Shown: piece after piece, positions 1 to 8,763 of the stretch | Layout of the letters: each line of letters opens with the position of its first letter | Position numbering within the stretch: position 1 is the first letter of the stretch | Source: Oleiagrimonas citrea | GTDB taxonomy: Bacteria; Pseudomonadota; Gammaproteobacteria; Xanthomonadales; Rhodanobacteraceae | NCBI RefSeq assembly: GCF_012395255.1 | Contig: NZ_JAAZQD010000004.1 | Coordinates: forward strand, 186,001 to 250,000 | Length of the DNA: 64,000 nucleotides | Reading direction: 5' to 3' | The notes under the pieces: model-generated | What the model was told of the DNA's origin: nothing | The model's input: the letters and a program-made list of their open reading frames with translations, nothing else | The model's database searches: none | Position numbers and translations under genes: made by a program

Positions 1-773
1 GATCCCATGGGGCTCTTCAGGCCCGGTATCACGGTCAGGGCGTAGTCGGTGGCGGGCTTGAGGTCATGCTGCGGCACTACCTGCCACACGCGGTGCGCCG
101 CGTACAGAGGCTTGTTCGCATCCAGCGGCTTGGCCGGCTTGGGGTGGTTCACCAGCACCAGTGCACCCGGTGCACCGGGAACCGGCAGCCAGATCGGTCC
201 GGTTCGTTTGGTGGTGTAGGGCGTGACCTTGACCGGCACGCGCTCGTCGGCACTCTCGAAGACCAGTTTCGTGGCCACCTCGGCCAGCGTGACCGGCATG
301 TTGAAACGCACGCTGTAGCTGGGCTTCACCGGTGACAGCCAGCCTTCGAAGCTGGCCCAGTCCGCGCGCGGTCGCCAGGTGGTGAAACGTTGCGTCACCG
401 GCGCGTCGAGATGGCTTCCATCCATCGCCTTCAACGCTGTATCCACGGTCACCGTGTACCGGGTGGCAGGACGGAAGCGCTTCTGCTTGTGCAGGCGGCA
501 GGCCAGTTCGCTGGTGTCCAGCCAGCGCCATTCGCAACCGGGATCGGGAGCCACGCTCACGTGCACGTTGCCGTCATGGCGTTTCATGTTCCCCAGCGGG
601 ACCATGGTGCGGTCGAACTGGATCACCAGTTCCTGGCCGGGTTGGACGTCGTTGCCGTCCGGAGAGATGCGGCGAATTTGCAAAGGGCCGCTTGCGGCCT
701 GCGCAGCACTGGCGAATATCATGAAAAGCGCCAGGGTCGTGCCGATCAGCGTTTTGCTTCCATGGCTTTTCAT
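1..773 (-). CDS. Bacterial alpha-2-macroglobulin-like protein, N-terminal part (cut by window edge)
   Basis: An open frame runs from an ATG at 773 leftwards off the window, giving 257 codons. A purine-rich ribosome site (AAGGGAGA) lies just upstream of the start. Residues 1 to about 26 form a signal peptide ending in an AXA-type site (AQAAS). The rest resembles the first macroglobulin-like beta-sandwich domains of bacterial alpha-2-macroglobulins, with an Ig-like strand pattern and a P-x-C-x-W-x-W segment. Family members are very large (about 1,500-2,000 aa) periplasmic proteins that trap invading proteases, usually paired with penicillin-binding protein 1C. The thioester region and any lipobox-independent anchor lie outside the window, so the subfamily cannot be assigned. 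Confidence 0.75.
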   Translation of the reverse strand, partial: MKSHGSKTLIGTTLALFMIFASAAQAASGPLQIRRISPDGNDVQPGQELVIQFDRTMVPLGNMKRHDGNVHVSVAPDPGCEWRWLDTSELACRLHKQKRFRPATRYTVTVDTALKAMDGSHLDAPVTQRFTTWRPRADWASFEGWLSPVKPSYSVRFNMPVTLAEVATKLVFESADERVPVKVTPYTTKRTGPIWLPVPGAPGALVLVNHPKPAKPLDANKPLYAAHRVWQVVPQHDLKPATDYALTVIPGLKSPMG

Positions 774-1102
774 GCCCAATCTCCCTTGAACGAATCACTC
801 ATGCATGCCGGATTGTTGACGATGTGGAACTTCGATTACCCGCCTTTTACGCGACAAGCGGAATCCGGTGATGTCCGGTATCCGGATATCGAGCATTGTG
901 GGGCCGTATTCCGCTTGGCGACGGCATGACGAATGACGCCCTGACGGAGTTCCTATGACGTCATCTTGGCATGCCATCCGGATATCGGTCTGTTCAAATC
1001 AGGGCAATACGATGGCGCCGACCGGGAGTGCAGATGAAGCCATGACCATGGTTCGTCATCCGCTTGACGGTTTCACGCCCGGGCGCCATGGCGCCAGACA
1101 TG
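774..1102. other. Intergenic region with a repeated 12-mer
   Basis: No convincing gene. On the minus strand this region must carry the promoter of the macroglobulin gene. It contains the 12-mer ATCCGGATATCG twice in direct orientation (880-891 and 976-987). The first copy overlaps the perfect palindrome TATCCGGATA (879-888). These could be regulator sites, but nothing ties them to a known factor. Confidence 0.4.
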
Positions 1103-1134
1103 AAAAAGGCTCCCGGTCGCAACCGGGAGCCTTT
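1103..1134 (-). terminator. Rho-independent terminator of ahcY
   Basis: A 12-bp GC-rich stem (AAGGCTCCCGGT with its complement, 4-nt loop) is followed on the minus strand by a run of T. It begins 20 nt after the ahcY stop codon. Confidence 0.9.
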
Positions 1135-1153
1135 CGATAAGGGTGTATCGGGT

Positions 1154-2581
1154 TCAGTAGCGGTAGTGTTCCGGCTTGAACGGACCTTCCACCGGCACAC
1201 CGATGTAGTCGGCCTGATCCTGCGTGAGCTTGGTCAGCTTTACGCCGATCTGCTCCAGATGCAGACGCGCGACTTCCTCGTCCAGCTTCTTCGGCAGGCG
1301 GTAGACGGTCTTCTCGTAGCTGTCCTTGTTGGCCCACAGATCGATCTGCGCCAGCGTCTGGTTGGAGAAACTGTTGGACATCACGAAGGCCGGATGGCCG
1401 TGCGCGCAGCCCAGGTTCACCAGACGACCCTCGGCCAGCAGGTAGATGCTGTTGCCGGACGGGAAGGTATAGCGGTCCACTTGCGGCTTGATGTTCTCGT
1501 GCTTGATGGACGTGTCGGACTGCAGCTTCTCGACCTGGATCTCGTTGTCGAAGTGGCCGATGTTGCAAACCAGTGCGTTGTCCTTCATCGCCTTCATGTG
1601 CTCGAGGGTGATGATGTCGCGGTTGCCGGTGGTGGTGACGTAGATGTCGCCCTTGCCGAGGGTGTCCTCAATCGTGGAGACCTCGAAGCCTTCCATCGCC
1701 GCCTGCAGGGCGCAGATCGGATCGATCTCGGTGACGATCACGCGCGCGCCGAAGCCCTTCAGCGAATGCGCGCAGCCCTTGCCGACGTCGCCGTAGCCGC
1801 AGACCACCGCGACCTTGCCGGCGACCATCAGGTCGGTGGCGCGCTTGATGCCGTCGGCCAGCGACTCGCGGCAGCCGTACAGGTTGTCGAACTTGGACTT
1901 GGTGACCGAGTCGTTGACGTTGATTGCCGGGATCAGCAGCTTGCCCTGTTCGGCCAGCTGGTACAGGCGATGCACGCCGGTGGTGGTTTCTTCGGACACG
2001 CCCTTCCAGTCGGCGGCGGCCTTCTTCCAGAAGCCGGGACGCTCGGTGCGGGTCTTCTTCAGCAGGTTCTTGATGACCTGCTCCTCGGTGCTGGCGCCGG
2101 GCTGGTCGACCCAGTCCGAACCGTCTTCCATCTCCACGCCCTTGTGGATCAGCAGCGTGGCGTCGCCGCCGTCGTCGACGATCAGCTCGGGACCCTGCAT
2201 GCCCGGATGGGTCAGCATGTCCAGCGTGCACTGCCAGTACTCTTCCAGCGTCTCGCCCTTCCAGGCGAACACGGGAATGCCGCTGGCGGCGATGGCAGCA
2301 GCGCAGTCGTCCTGCGTCGAGAAGATGTTGCACGAGGCCCAGCGTACCGAGGCGCCGAGGGCGCTCAGGGTCTCGATCAGGACCGCGGTTTCCTTGGTCA
2401 TGTGCAGCGAGCCGGACAGGCGCACGCCCTTCAGCGGCTGCTGCGGCGCGTACTTCTCGCGGATGGACATCAGGCCAGGCATTTCCTGCTCGGCCATGCG
2501 GATGCGGCGACGGCCGGCATCGGCCAGGGAAATGTCGCGGACCTTGTAGTCCTGGGTGGCGTCGTTGGCGACGGCGTTCAT
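1154..2581 (-). CDS. ahcY: S-adenosyl-L-homocysteine hydrolase (adenosylhomocysteinase)
   Basis: Splits S-adenosylhomocysteine into homocysteine and adenosine, which relieves product inhibition of methyltransferases and feeds the methionine cycle. The 475-aa product starts at the ATG at 2581 ([10 protein letters not shown]); the frame is open further upstream, but that stretch is the riboswitch leader. Family landmarks are visible: the cofactor-binding segment around [10 protein letters not shown], the TTTGN segment, the HFDNEI segment and the C-terminal KPEHYRY ending that reaches across the dimer. It ends in a strong terminator and is preceded by an SAH riboswitch and a -10 box. It is divergent from ppc. 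Confidence 0.98.
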   Translation of the reverse strand: MNAVANDATQDYKVRDISLADAGRRRIRMAEQEMPGLMSIREKYAPQQPLKGVRLSGSLHMTKETAVLIETLSALGASVRWASCNIFSTQDDCAAAIAASGIPVFAWKGETLEEYWQCTLDMLTHPGMQGPELIVDDGGDATLLIHKGVEMEDGSDWVDQPGASTEEQVIKNLLKKTRTERPGFWKKAAADWKGVSEETTTGVHRLYQLAEQGKLLIPAINVNDSVTKSKFDNLYGCRESLADGIKRATDLMVAGKVAVVCGYGDVGKGCAHSLKGFGARVIVTEIDPICALQAAMEGFEVSTIEDTLGKGDIYVTTTGNRDIITLEHMKAMKDNALVCNIGHFDNEIQVEKLQSDTSIKHENIKPQVDRYTFPSGNSIYLLAEGRLVNLGCAHGHPAFVMSNSFSNQTLAQIDLWANKDSYEKTVYRLPKKLDEEVARLHLEQIGVKLTKLTQDQADYIGVPVEGPFKPEHYRY

Positions 2582-2628
2582 GTTGGTACTCCGTGGCGGA
2601 TTGAGATGGGCGCAGTTGCGAAAGGGAT

Positions 2629-2702
2629 GCCGAGCCTGACCCTGCGAACGCGGCCGTCGCATCCGGGCGACGCCGTTCCACAGGGACGCAACGCCCCTCG
2701 GC
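2629..2702 (-). promoter_or_regulatory. SAH riboswitch upstream of ahcY
   Basis: Read on the minus strand, this 74-nt element is closed by a 6-bp P1 stem, GCCGAG (2702-2697) with CTCGGC (2634-2629). It carries the conserved strands of the S-adenosylhomocysteine aptamer: GAGGGGCGTTGCG on the 5' side and TCAGGCTCGG on the 3' side, with an internal GC-rich hairpin between them. SAH riboswitches are ON switches of ahcY in many proteobacteria. The element starts about 10 nt after the start site predicted from the -10 box at 2719-2724. Confidence 0.9.
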
Positions 2703-2718
2703 CAAGATTGGAAGCGCC

Positions 2719-2724
2719 ATTATA
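2719..2724 (-). promoter_or_regulatory. -10 box of ahcY promoter
   Basis: A perfect TATAAT on the minus strand. No good -35 hexamer is seen at 16-18 bp spacing. Transcription would begin near 2712, just before the riboswitch aptamer, which supports the assignment. Confidence 0.6.
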
Positions 2725-2830
2725 TCGCTTCATGCGGATGCATACGTATTCGTTCTATGCGCGGATGCCTTACTCAGCGTTCATGCACGTACGCACCCGT
2801 ATGATGTAAGGAATGACTACAGGAGGACGC

Positions 2831-5554
2831 ATGACTGCATCGCACGATCACGACGACGCCCGTAACCTGGAATTCCTGCCCAACGACGGCCCATTGCGCG
2901 AGAACGTGCGCACGCTGGGCGCGATGGTGGGTCGCATGCTGGCCGAGCAGGGCGGCGAGGCTTTCTTCGAACGCGTCGAGAACGTGCGCACTGCGGCCAT
3001 CCGGCGACGCGAGGCCGGTGCGGGAATCAGCGGCCTGGCCGGACGTCTGGCCGGTCTGAGTGCCGACGACGCCGAGGCACTGGCGCGCGCCTTCGCCACC
3101 TACTTCCAGATGGTCAACGTTGCTGAGCGCGTGCATCGCATCCGCCGCCGCCGCGACTACCAGCTGGCCGGGGCCGCCGTGCAACCCGAATCGCTGGCCG
3201 ACGTGCTCGGTCAGCTCAAGGAGCGCGGCGTGGATGCCGACGAGCTGCTGGCCTGGATCGGCAAGCTCGACGTCGAGCCGGTGTTCACGGCGCATCCGAC
3301 CGAGGCCGTGCGTGCCTCGCTGCTGGAGAAGGAAGAGGCCATCGTCAAGGCGCTGGTCGCCGACTTCGACGCCCATCGTCCGCCGCCCGAGCGCGAGGCC
3401 GACGCCGCGCGCATGCAGATGGCGCTGACCGCCGGCTGGCAGACCGCCGAGGCTTCGCCGGTGCGCCCCAGCGTGCAGGATGAGTTCGATCACGTCGGTT
3501 ACTACCTGACCGGTTCGCTGTATCGCGTGCTGCCGGTGTTCTACGAGGCGCTGGAGCGGGAGCTGAAGAATGTCTACGGTCTGGAGGCCGAACTGCCGCG
3601 TCTGCTGCGCTTCGCCTCGTGGGTCGGCGGCGACATGGACGGCAATCCGAACGTCGGCGCCGACACCATTTCCGAGACCCTGCGCGCGCAGCGCGCCATG
3701 GTGTTGGAGCGCTACATCGGCGAATGCGCGCATCTGCAGCGATCGCTGAGCCAGACCGAGGACCGCGTCGAGGTCAGCGCCGCGCTGCGCGAGCGCCTGG
3801 CACAGTACACCGACCAGTTCCTCGAAGACGCGATGGCGATCCGCCCGCGTCATCGCGACATGCCTTATCGTTGCCTGCTGACGCTGATGCGCGCGCGCCT
3901 GGAAGCGACGTTGGAAGACGCGGACAGCGGCTATCCGAATGCCGCCGCCTTCGAGGCCGACGTCGCGCTGATCGCCGACAGCCTGGCCACGCACAAGGGC
4001 GAGCACGCCGGCCTGTTCGCGGTGCAGCGCCTGCTGCGTCGCGTGCGCACCTTCGGCTTCCATCTGGCGCGGCTCGATGTGCGGCAGGACTCGCGTGTGC
4101 ACGATGATGCGCTGGCGGCGCTGATCGGCGACGCTGGCTGGATCGAGCGTCCGAAGGCTGAGCGCGCCGAGCGCCTGCGCGCGCTGGCGGCCGGCGACGA
4201 GACCTTCGGCGACAACGACGACGAAACCGCCGAGCGCCTACGCGCGGTGTTCGCGACGCTGGCCGATGCGCGCCAGCGCTACGGCGTCACCGCCACCGGG
4301 CCGTACATCATCAGCATGGCCGAGTCCGCCGCCGACGTGCTGGCGGTGCTGGCGCTGGCGCGCCACGGCGGGCTGGTCGACGACGAAGGCCGCGTACCGC
4401 TGGATGTGGCGCCGCTGTTCGAGACGGTCGACGATCTCACCAACGGCCCCGACACCCTGCGCGCGCTGCTGGCCGATCCGGTCTACCGCGCGCATCTGGC
4501 TGCGCGTGGCGATCGCCAGCTGATCATGCTGGGCTACTCCGACAGCGGCAAGGACGGCGGCATCCTGGCCGCGCGCTGGGGTTTGCAGCGCGCTCAGGTC
4601 GAGCTGCTGGAGGTGGCCGAGCAGGCCGGCATCGAGCTGACCTTCTTCCACGGACGCGGCGGCTCGGCCAGCCGCGGCGGTGCGCGCATCACGCCGGCGC
4701 TGATGGCGTCGCCGCGCGGCAGCGTCGGCGGCCGCCTGCGCATGACCGAGCAGGGCGAGGTGATCCATCGCAAATACGGCATCCGCGCGCTGGCGCTGCG
4801 CAACCTGGAACAGACCGTCGGCGCCGCGCTGCACGCCAGTCTGCGCCCGCGCGATCCGGACGAACGCGAGGACCTGTGGCGCGAGCGCATGGTCACGCTC
4901 GCCGCCTGGGGCCGCGAGGCCTATCGCGAGCTGGTCGGCGACGAGCAGTTCGTGCCGTACTTCCGCACGGCCACGCCGATCGATGTGATCGAGCGCATGA
5001 CCCTGGGCTCGCGTCCATCGCGTCGTCGTTCGATGCGTGGCGTCGAGGACCTGCGCGCCATTCCGTGGGTGTTCTCGTGGACCCAGTGTCGCGCGATCAT
5101 GCCGGGCTGGTACGGTCTGGGGTCGGCGCTGCAGCGCGGCATCGAGGCATTCGGTTTCGATACCATGGCCGAGATGGCGCGCGACTGGCCGTTCCTGTCG
5201 ACCCTGATCGACGATGTGGAAATGGTGCTGGCCAAGGCCGACCTGGGCATCGCCGAGGCGTTCTCGGAACTGTCCGGCGAACTGCACGAGCATTTCTTCC
5301 CGCGCATCCGCGGCGAGTTCGAGCGCACCCGTGACGTGCTGTTGAAGCTGAAGCAGGCCGACGCTCTGCTGGACGATGACAAGCGTCTGTCGCTGTCGAT
5401 TCGCCTGCGCAATCCGTACGTCGACCCGATGAGCCTGCTGCAAGTCGATCTGCTCAAGCGCTGGCGCGCCGAGGGCAGTGAGGACGGTCCGCTGCTGCGC
5501 GCGCTGGTGGCCTGCGTCAACGGCGTTTCGCAGGGTCTGCAGAATACGGGCTGA
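2831..5554 (+). CDS. ppc: Phosphoenolpyruvate carboxylase
   Basis: Carboxylates phosphoenolpyruvate to oxaloacetate to refill the citric acid cycle. The start is set at the ATG at 2831 because a perfect AGGAGG sits at 2821-2826; an in-frame ATG at 2813 lies upstream of that site. The 907-aa product is the usual length. Landmarks in order: VFTAHPTEA with the catalytic His near residue 155, [10 protein letters not shown] near 568, the [12 protein letters not shown] loop near 605, [13 protein letters not shown] near 755 and the C-terminal QNTG that binds allosteric effectors. A small membrane gene follows 2 nt after the stop. Confidence 0.98.
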   Translation: MTASHDHDDARNLEFLPNDGPLRENVRTLGAMVGRMLAEQGGEAFFERVENVRTAAIRRREAGAGISGLAGRLAGLSADDAEALARAFATYFQMVNVAERVHRIRRRRDYQLAGAAVQPESLADVLGQLKERGVDADELLAWIGKLDVEPVFTAHPTEAVRASLLEKEEAIVKALVADFDAHRPPPEREADAARMQMALTAGWQTAEASPVRPSVQDEFDHVGYYLTGSLYRVLPVFYEALERELKNVYGLEAELPRLLRFASWVGGDMDGNPNVGADTISETLRAQRAMVLERYIGECAHLQRSLSQTEDRVEVSAALRERLAQYTDQFLEDAMAIRPRHRDMPYRCLLTLMRARLEATLEDADSGYPNAAAFEADVALIADSLATHKGEHAGLFAVQRLLRRVRTFGFHLARLDVRQDSRVHDDALAALIGDAGWIERPKAERAERLRALAAGDETFGDNDDETAERLRAVFATLADARQRYGVTATGPYIISMAESAADVLAVLALARHGGLVDDEGRVPLDVAPLFETVDDLTNGPDTLRALLADPVYRAHLAARGDRQLIMLGYSDSGKDGGILAARWGLQRAQVELLEVAEQAGIELTFFHGRGGSASRGGARITPALMASPRGSVGGRLRMTEQGEVIHRKYGIRALALRNLEQTVGAALHASLRPRDPDEREDLWRERMVTLAAWGREAYRELVGDEQFVPYFRTATPIDVIERMTLGSRPSRRRSMRGVEDLRAIPWVFSWTQCRAIMPGWYGLGSALQRGIEAFGFDTMAEMARDWPFLSTLIDDVEMVLAKADLGIAEAFSELSGELHEHFFPRIRGEFERTRDVLLKLKQADALLDDDKRLSLSIRLRNPYVDPMSLLQVDLLKRWRAEGSEDGPLLRALVACVNGVSQGLQNTG

Positions 5555-5556
5555 TC

Positions 5557-6031
5557 GTGACCGAGGCCGCCCCCATCGCCCGTCTGCGCCGATGGCGCGC
5601 GCGCCTGCTGAAGGTGTATGTCTTCCATGTCGGCTGGCTGACGTCGACCTGTGCCTTCGCGGCCACCGGTGCGACCCACGCTACGGTGGCCACCACGCTG
5701 TGGCTGACCCTGGTCACGATTCCGCCGGTACTGATCTACACGGTGATCGTGCATCGGGCCTGCCGCGCTGTCGATCCGTCGGCGCGCAGCGGTGGGCGCC
5801 GGACGCGTGATCTTCATGTCGCTCTTCCTGACGCCGTTGGAGTCGGGTCTGGTGCTGCCGGCGAAGAATCTTCTGGTCGCGACACGCCTGCTGCGGCGTC
5901 ATGGCACTTCATCAGGCGCGCACCCGGAGCACCGGCGCCGCGTGGCCAGTTCGGGTGCCGGGCCGCCGGATACCTGCACCCAGGCGACGTCTGAACTGCG
6001 TTCGCGTTTCCCGTATCCTGACGAACCGTGA
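5557..6031 (+). pseudogene. Small membrane protein gene, probably frameshifted
   Basis: A GTG start 2 nt after the ppc stop opens a frame with two hydrophobic segments (about residues 18-38 and 46-66), then turns into Arg/Gly/Ala-rich sequence from about 5785. One frame over, from about 5792, a further hydrophobic stretch appears (GRVIFMSLFLTPLESGLVLP). Reading the first frame and then the second gives one coherent three-segment membrane protein of about 110 aa. This suggests a single-base indel at about 5780-5792, either real or a sequencing error. The family is not recognised. Close spacing suggests co-transcription with ppc. Confidence 0.45.
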
Positions 6032-6103
6032 CCGCTGCAGGCGCGGTGCGCGAACCGTTGCCCGTGCGGCCAGCAGGCCGTCATCGTCCGAGGAGAGCAC
6101 GCC

Positions 6104-6412
6104 ATGAGAACACGCTACCGCTACTGGATCGTCTGCGCGTTGTCGCTGCTGCTGACGCTGTTCGCCTTGCTGGTGTTTCCGCAGATGAACCCGTCGACGA
6201 TGACGGTACGCATCGTGGTGGTGGTGGCCTGGATTGCGGCCCTAGTCTGGGTACTGCAGCCGCAGGCGAGGCAGGCCGGCGGCTGGGCACATCTGCCGCC
6301 GATGCGCTTTGCGGTCAATGCGCTGGGTGTGATCGTCGGCATCGCGCTGTTCGCCGGGCTTGGCGTGATGCTGGCATCGATGTTCCACGCACAATTTCTG
6401 GCGGCAGCCTGA
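6104..6412 (+). CDS. Small inner-membrane protein, three predicted helices
   Basis: 102 aa, ATG start preceded by GGAGAG. Three hydrophobic segments, about residues 8-28, 35-53 and 72-95, separated by short charged loops. No family recognised and no catalytic motif. The membrane location is clear; the function is unknown. Confidence 0.65.
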   Translation: MRTRYRYWIVCALSLLLTLFALLVFPQMNPSTMTVRIVVVVAWIAALVWVLQPQARQAGGWAHLPPMRFAVNALGVIVGIALFAGLGVMLASMFHAQFLAAA

Positions 6413-6512
6413 ACGCGTTCACTCGGTGTGCAGGAATGTGACGCGCACAGTATGTGTCGATGATGCATGTGGCATCCCATGATTCGATCCCGTGCACGCA
6501 AGGGGAACGCTT

Positions 6513-7607
6513 ATGATCGGTATGCTGTCCGCACTGCTTTTGTCCGGAATTCTGGCGCATCCTCAGCGTCTTTGCAGAGATGTCCGTTCTTGCGAACAAC
6601 TGTGTGCACCGCCTTCTACCCTTGCGCGAGTTGATGCCGGGTCGGTGATTTTGGAAGACCAACTCGATCACGCTGCCGCCTTTGCTCGAAATCGCACGAT
6701 CGAGTGTTTGTGGCATCTGGGACGGTTGGGCGAACGCGCTCGATCGGCACAAGTCCGTGTGGCGGCTTATCTCGAGGTACAGGGCTGGCCGCTGCGCGTT
6801 GTGGCCGCATGGGCGCTGGGGCGCATGCATGCTGATGGGCAAGTGGTAGCCCTGCGTGCCCGACTGCATGACAACGAATGGCAAGTCGTGGCACAAGCTG
6901 TGCACAGTTTGGTGCTTTTGCAGGATTCGTCGAGTATTTCCTCTTTGAGAAAGCTGTCGGAGGAACACTGGTACCCGGCCATTCGAACGCTGGCATCGCG
7001 TGGTATTCGAGCGATTCGCTCAGGACGCCCACATGCGCTGGACGCTTATTTCATGTCCACACCGAATCGCCCGGTGAGAGATCAGTACATTTCACCGGAC
7101 GAAAATCCATTCGCGCATTGGTTTCCTTGGCAGGCGGCCACCGGTACAGAACCTCCGGACTGGTTCTGTGAACCAACGAGTGAGAATCAGCGGTCCATTG
7201 GAAGGAATTCGGTTTCGTGGAGTGGCGGACGATTGATGGGCGCGAACCGCGGTGAGTTTGTCGGAGCGCTTTACTGGCTCAAGCATGGAAAAAAGCATCG
7301 CTTGGCATCCGGCAATGTGGTCCACATTCAGTCCATCGATGCGCGCAGGGCGTGGGTGCTCACCGGATATGCCCATTTGGGTATGCAAAGCGGCGCGTTG
7401 CTGGAGGTAGACATGACGCCTTATGGCAAGCCGCATATACGGAAGTTGTTCAACCTTCCCGGTGACCCTATCGTGTTGCGAACGAGTTCCGACGGCATCA
7501 CTGTGCATACTTCAACGGTAAATGTTCGGGTGGAGCCGGCCATGGAACGCAACGGATTCATCATCCGTAGGGTTGCTTGCTCAAATCCGAGAAAGTCTAC
7601 GCAGTAG
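6513..7607 (+). CDS. Secreted HEAT-repeat-like protein of unknown function, low GC
   Basis: Start chosen at the ATG at 6513 because AAGGGG lies 8 nt upstream; an in-frame GTG at 6492 would put that site inside the gene. The 364-aa product begins with a short hydrophobic segment that may be a signal peptide. Residues about 55-160 show paired amphipathic helices with the spacing of HEAT/armadillo repeats (for example RVVAAWALGRM and QVVAQAVHSLVLLQD). The C-terminal half is beta-rich and has no recognised domain. Its base composition is clearly lower in GC than the neighbouring genes, which suggests recent acquisition. The function is unknown. Confidence 0.6.
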   Translation: MIGMLSALLLSGILAHPQRLCRDVRSCEQLCAPPSTLARVDAGSVILEDQLDHAAAFARNRTIECLWHLGRLGERARSAQVRVAAYLEVQGWPLRVVAAWALGRMHADGQVVALRARLHDNEWQVVAQAVHSLVLLQDSSSISSLRKLSEEHWYPAIRTLASRGIRAIRSGRPHALDAYFMSTPNRPVRDQYISPDENPFAHWFPWQAATGTEPPDWFCEPTSENQRSIGRNSVSWSGGRLMGANRGEFVGALYWLKHGKKHRLASGNVVHIQSIDARRAWVLTGYAHLGMQSGALLEVDMTPYGKPHIRKLFNLPGDPIVLRTSSDGITVHTSTVNVRVEPAMERNGFIIRRVACSNPRKSTQ

Positions 7608-7636
7608 GCTTTGAACCATCTACGTACATATCCGGA

Positions 7637-7912
7637 TCAATTTTTCGCAAGGCGCGCGACGCGTTTTGCACGCGGCAGGCGTTTCCAGGCGATTTCCAGC
7701 TTCAGCGCGGCACTCTTCGATTCGACCCAGACCCAACCGAGCAGTTTGCGCGGCGGGTTGCTGCGGGTGAAGCGCGCGCCCTTGCCGGCGACGTGCTGGG
7801 CATAGCGCTTCTCCGGGTCGCGGGCGATACCGGTGTAGACGCGACCATCGACGCATTCGAGCAGGTAGACGGCCCAGGCCTCCGGCCCGGGCGGTGCCGC
7901 ATTCACGCCCAT
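7637..7912 (-). CDS. GIY-YIG nuclease superfamily protein (YhbQ-like)
   Basis: 91 aa. The segment AVYLLECVDGRVYTGIARD, followed by R-x3-H, matches the GIY-YIG fold of small single-domain YhbQ/UPF0213-type proteins, which have been linked to DNA repair. The ATG lies inside the last codons of the upstream glutathione transferase gene (10-nt overlap), so translation is probably coupled. A frame fused to the upstream DNA is open but has no support. Confidence 0.88.
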   Translation of the reverse strand: MGVNAAPPGPEAWAVYLLECVDGRVYTGIARDPEKRYAQHVAGKGARFTRSNPPRKLLGWVWVESKSAALKLEIAWKRLPRAKRVARLAKN

Positions 7913-8532
7913 TCGCTGAGCTGTTCGCGCTCGTAGAGCGTCTTCCACGACGGGCGCGCCTTCACTTTCGCCGCGAGCGCAGCCAGTGATGGCCAGTCGG
8001 TGGCCGGCCGCGGCATGTTGCGTGCCCAACGCATCAGCATGACGACGTACAGATCGACGACGCTGAAGGTCTCGCCGAGCATGTACGGGCCATGCGCGTC
8101 GAGGTGTTCGGCGATGCGCGTCCAGGAGGCCTCGATGCGGTGGCGGCCGGCTTCGGCAATGCTCTCGGCGCTCTCGGGCACGAACTCGTCGGCATAGAAC
8201 CACTGCCGGAAACCCGGTTGCAGCGTGTCGGCCAGGTAGAACATCCACTGCAGGTAGTCGGCGCGCTTGGCATCACCGATGGCCGGGGCGAGTTTTGCTT
8301 CGGGGTGGCGCTCGGTCAGCAGCATGGCCAGGGCCGCGGTTTCGCCATGCGAGGCGCCGTCCACGATCAGCGTCGGCACGGTGCCGGCGGGATTGAGCGC
8401 GAGATAGGCCTCGCTCCGCTGTTCGCCAGCGGCCAGATCTACCGCCTTCAGTTCGTAGGGAGCGCCGCATTCGATCAGCGTCAGGTGCGTCAGCATGGCG
8501 GCGGTGCCGGGGGCGAAGTAGAGGGTGTACAT
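7903..8532 (-). CDS. Glutathione S-transferase family protein
   Basis: 209 aa. The N-terminal thioredoxin-like domain (about residues 1-78) has the usual beta-alpha-beta pattern, with the cis-proline segment GTVPTL and the ESxA-like GETAA turn that binds the gamma-glutamyl group. The all-helical C-terminal domain carries the GETFSVVDLY segment, a common GST N-capping box with an Asp. The catalytic residue is probably a Ser or Thr near the N-terminus (APGTAA). Substrate unknown; a detoxification or thiol-transfer role is inferred from the family. Confidence 0.9.
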   Translation of the reverse strand: MYTLYFAPGTAAMLTHLTLIECGAPYELKAVDLAAGEQRSEAYLALNPAGTVPTLIVDGASHGETAALAMLLTERHPEAKLAPAIGDAKRADYLQWMFYLADTLQPGFRQWFYADEFVPESAESIAEAGRHRIEASWTRIAEHLDAHGPYMLGETFSVVDLYVVMLMRWARNMPRPATDWPSLAALAAKVKARPSWKTLYEREQLSEWA

Positions 8533-8642
8533 GCGTCACTCCGTGGCGGTCGTTGCGTGCATCTTACGTGGCTCGTTGGTGGACGCCAGCGTTGCGCCGG
8601 CGCTGCGCCATCCGCGTGGCTGGCGTACGCATGCGGATGATG

Positions 8643-8660
8643 ATGTCCGGATTCGGACAT
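8643..8660. promoter_or_regulatory. Candidate enhancer site for the operon's NtrC-family activator
   Basis: A perfect inverted repeat with 7-bp arms, ATGTCCG and CGGACAT, separated by GATT. Its centre lies about 111 bp upstream of the transcription start predicted from the sigma-54 promoter at 8737-8752. Sigma-54 activators usually bind palindromes 80-150 bp upstream. The match in distance and symmetry is the only evidence. Confidence 0.5.
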
Positions 8661-8736
8661 GCCCGCGTTTGATTCTGGCTGAACACGAAAAGGCTAGTGG
8701 ATTGTTATTTCATGCATTTTTCAGTGTGCGCTGGCG

Positions 8737-8752
8737 TGGCACGGTGTTTGCT
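8737..8752 (+). promoter_or_regulatory. Sigma-54 (RpoN) promoter of the export operon
   Basis: TGGCACG-N4-TTGCT, an exact match to the -24/-12 consensus. Counting 12 nt from the -12 C at 8751 puts the transcription start near 8763, next to the ATG at 8764. The operon encodes its own NtrC-family activator and kinase, which agrees with sigma-54 control. Confidence 0.85.
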
Positions 8753-8763
8753 GTACCTGGGTC

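Noticed and set aside
1064-2809. Long open frame on the plus strand opposite ahcY (581 codons)
   Set aside because: Antisense shadow of a highly conserved gene; GC-rich third positions keep the opposite frame open, and the translation resembles no protein.
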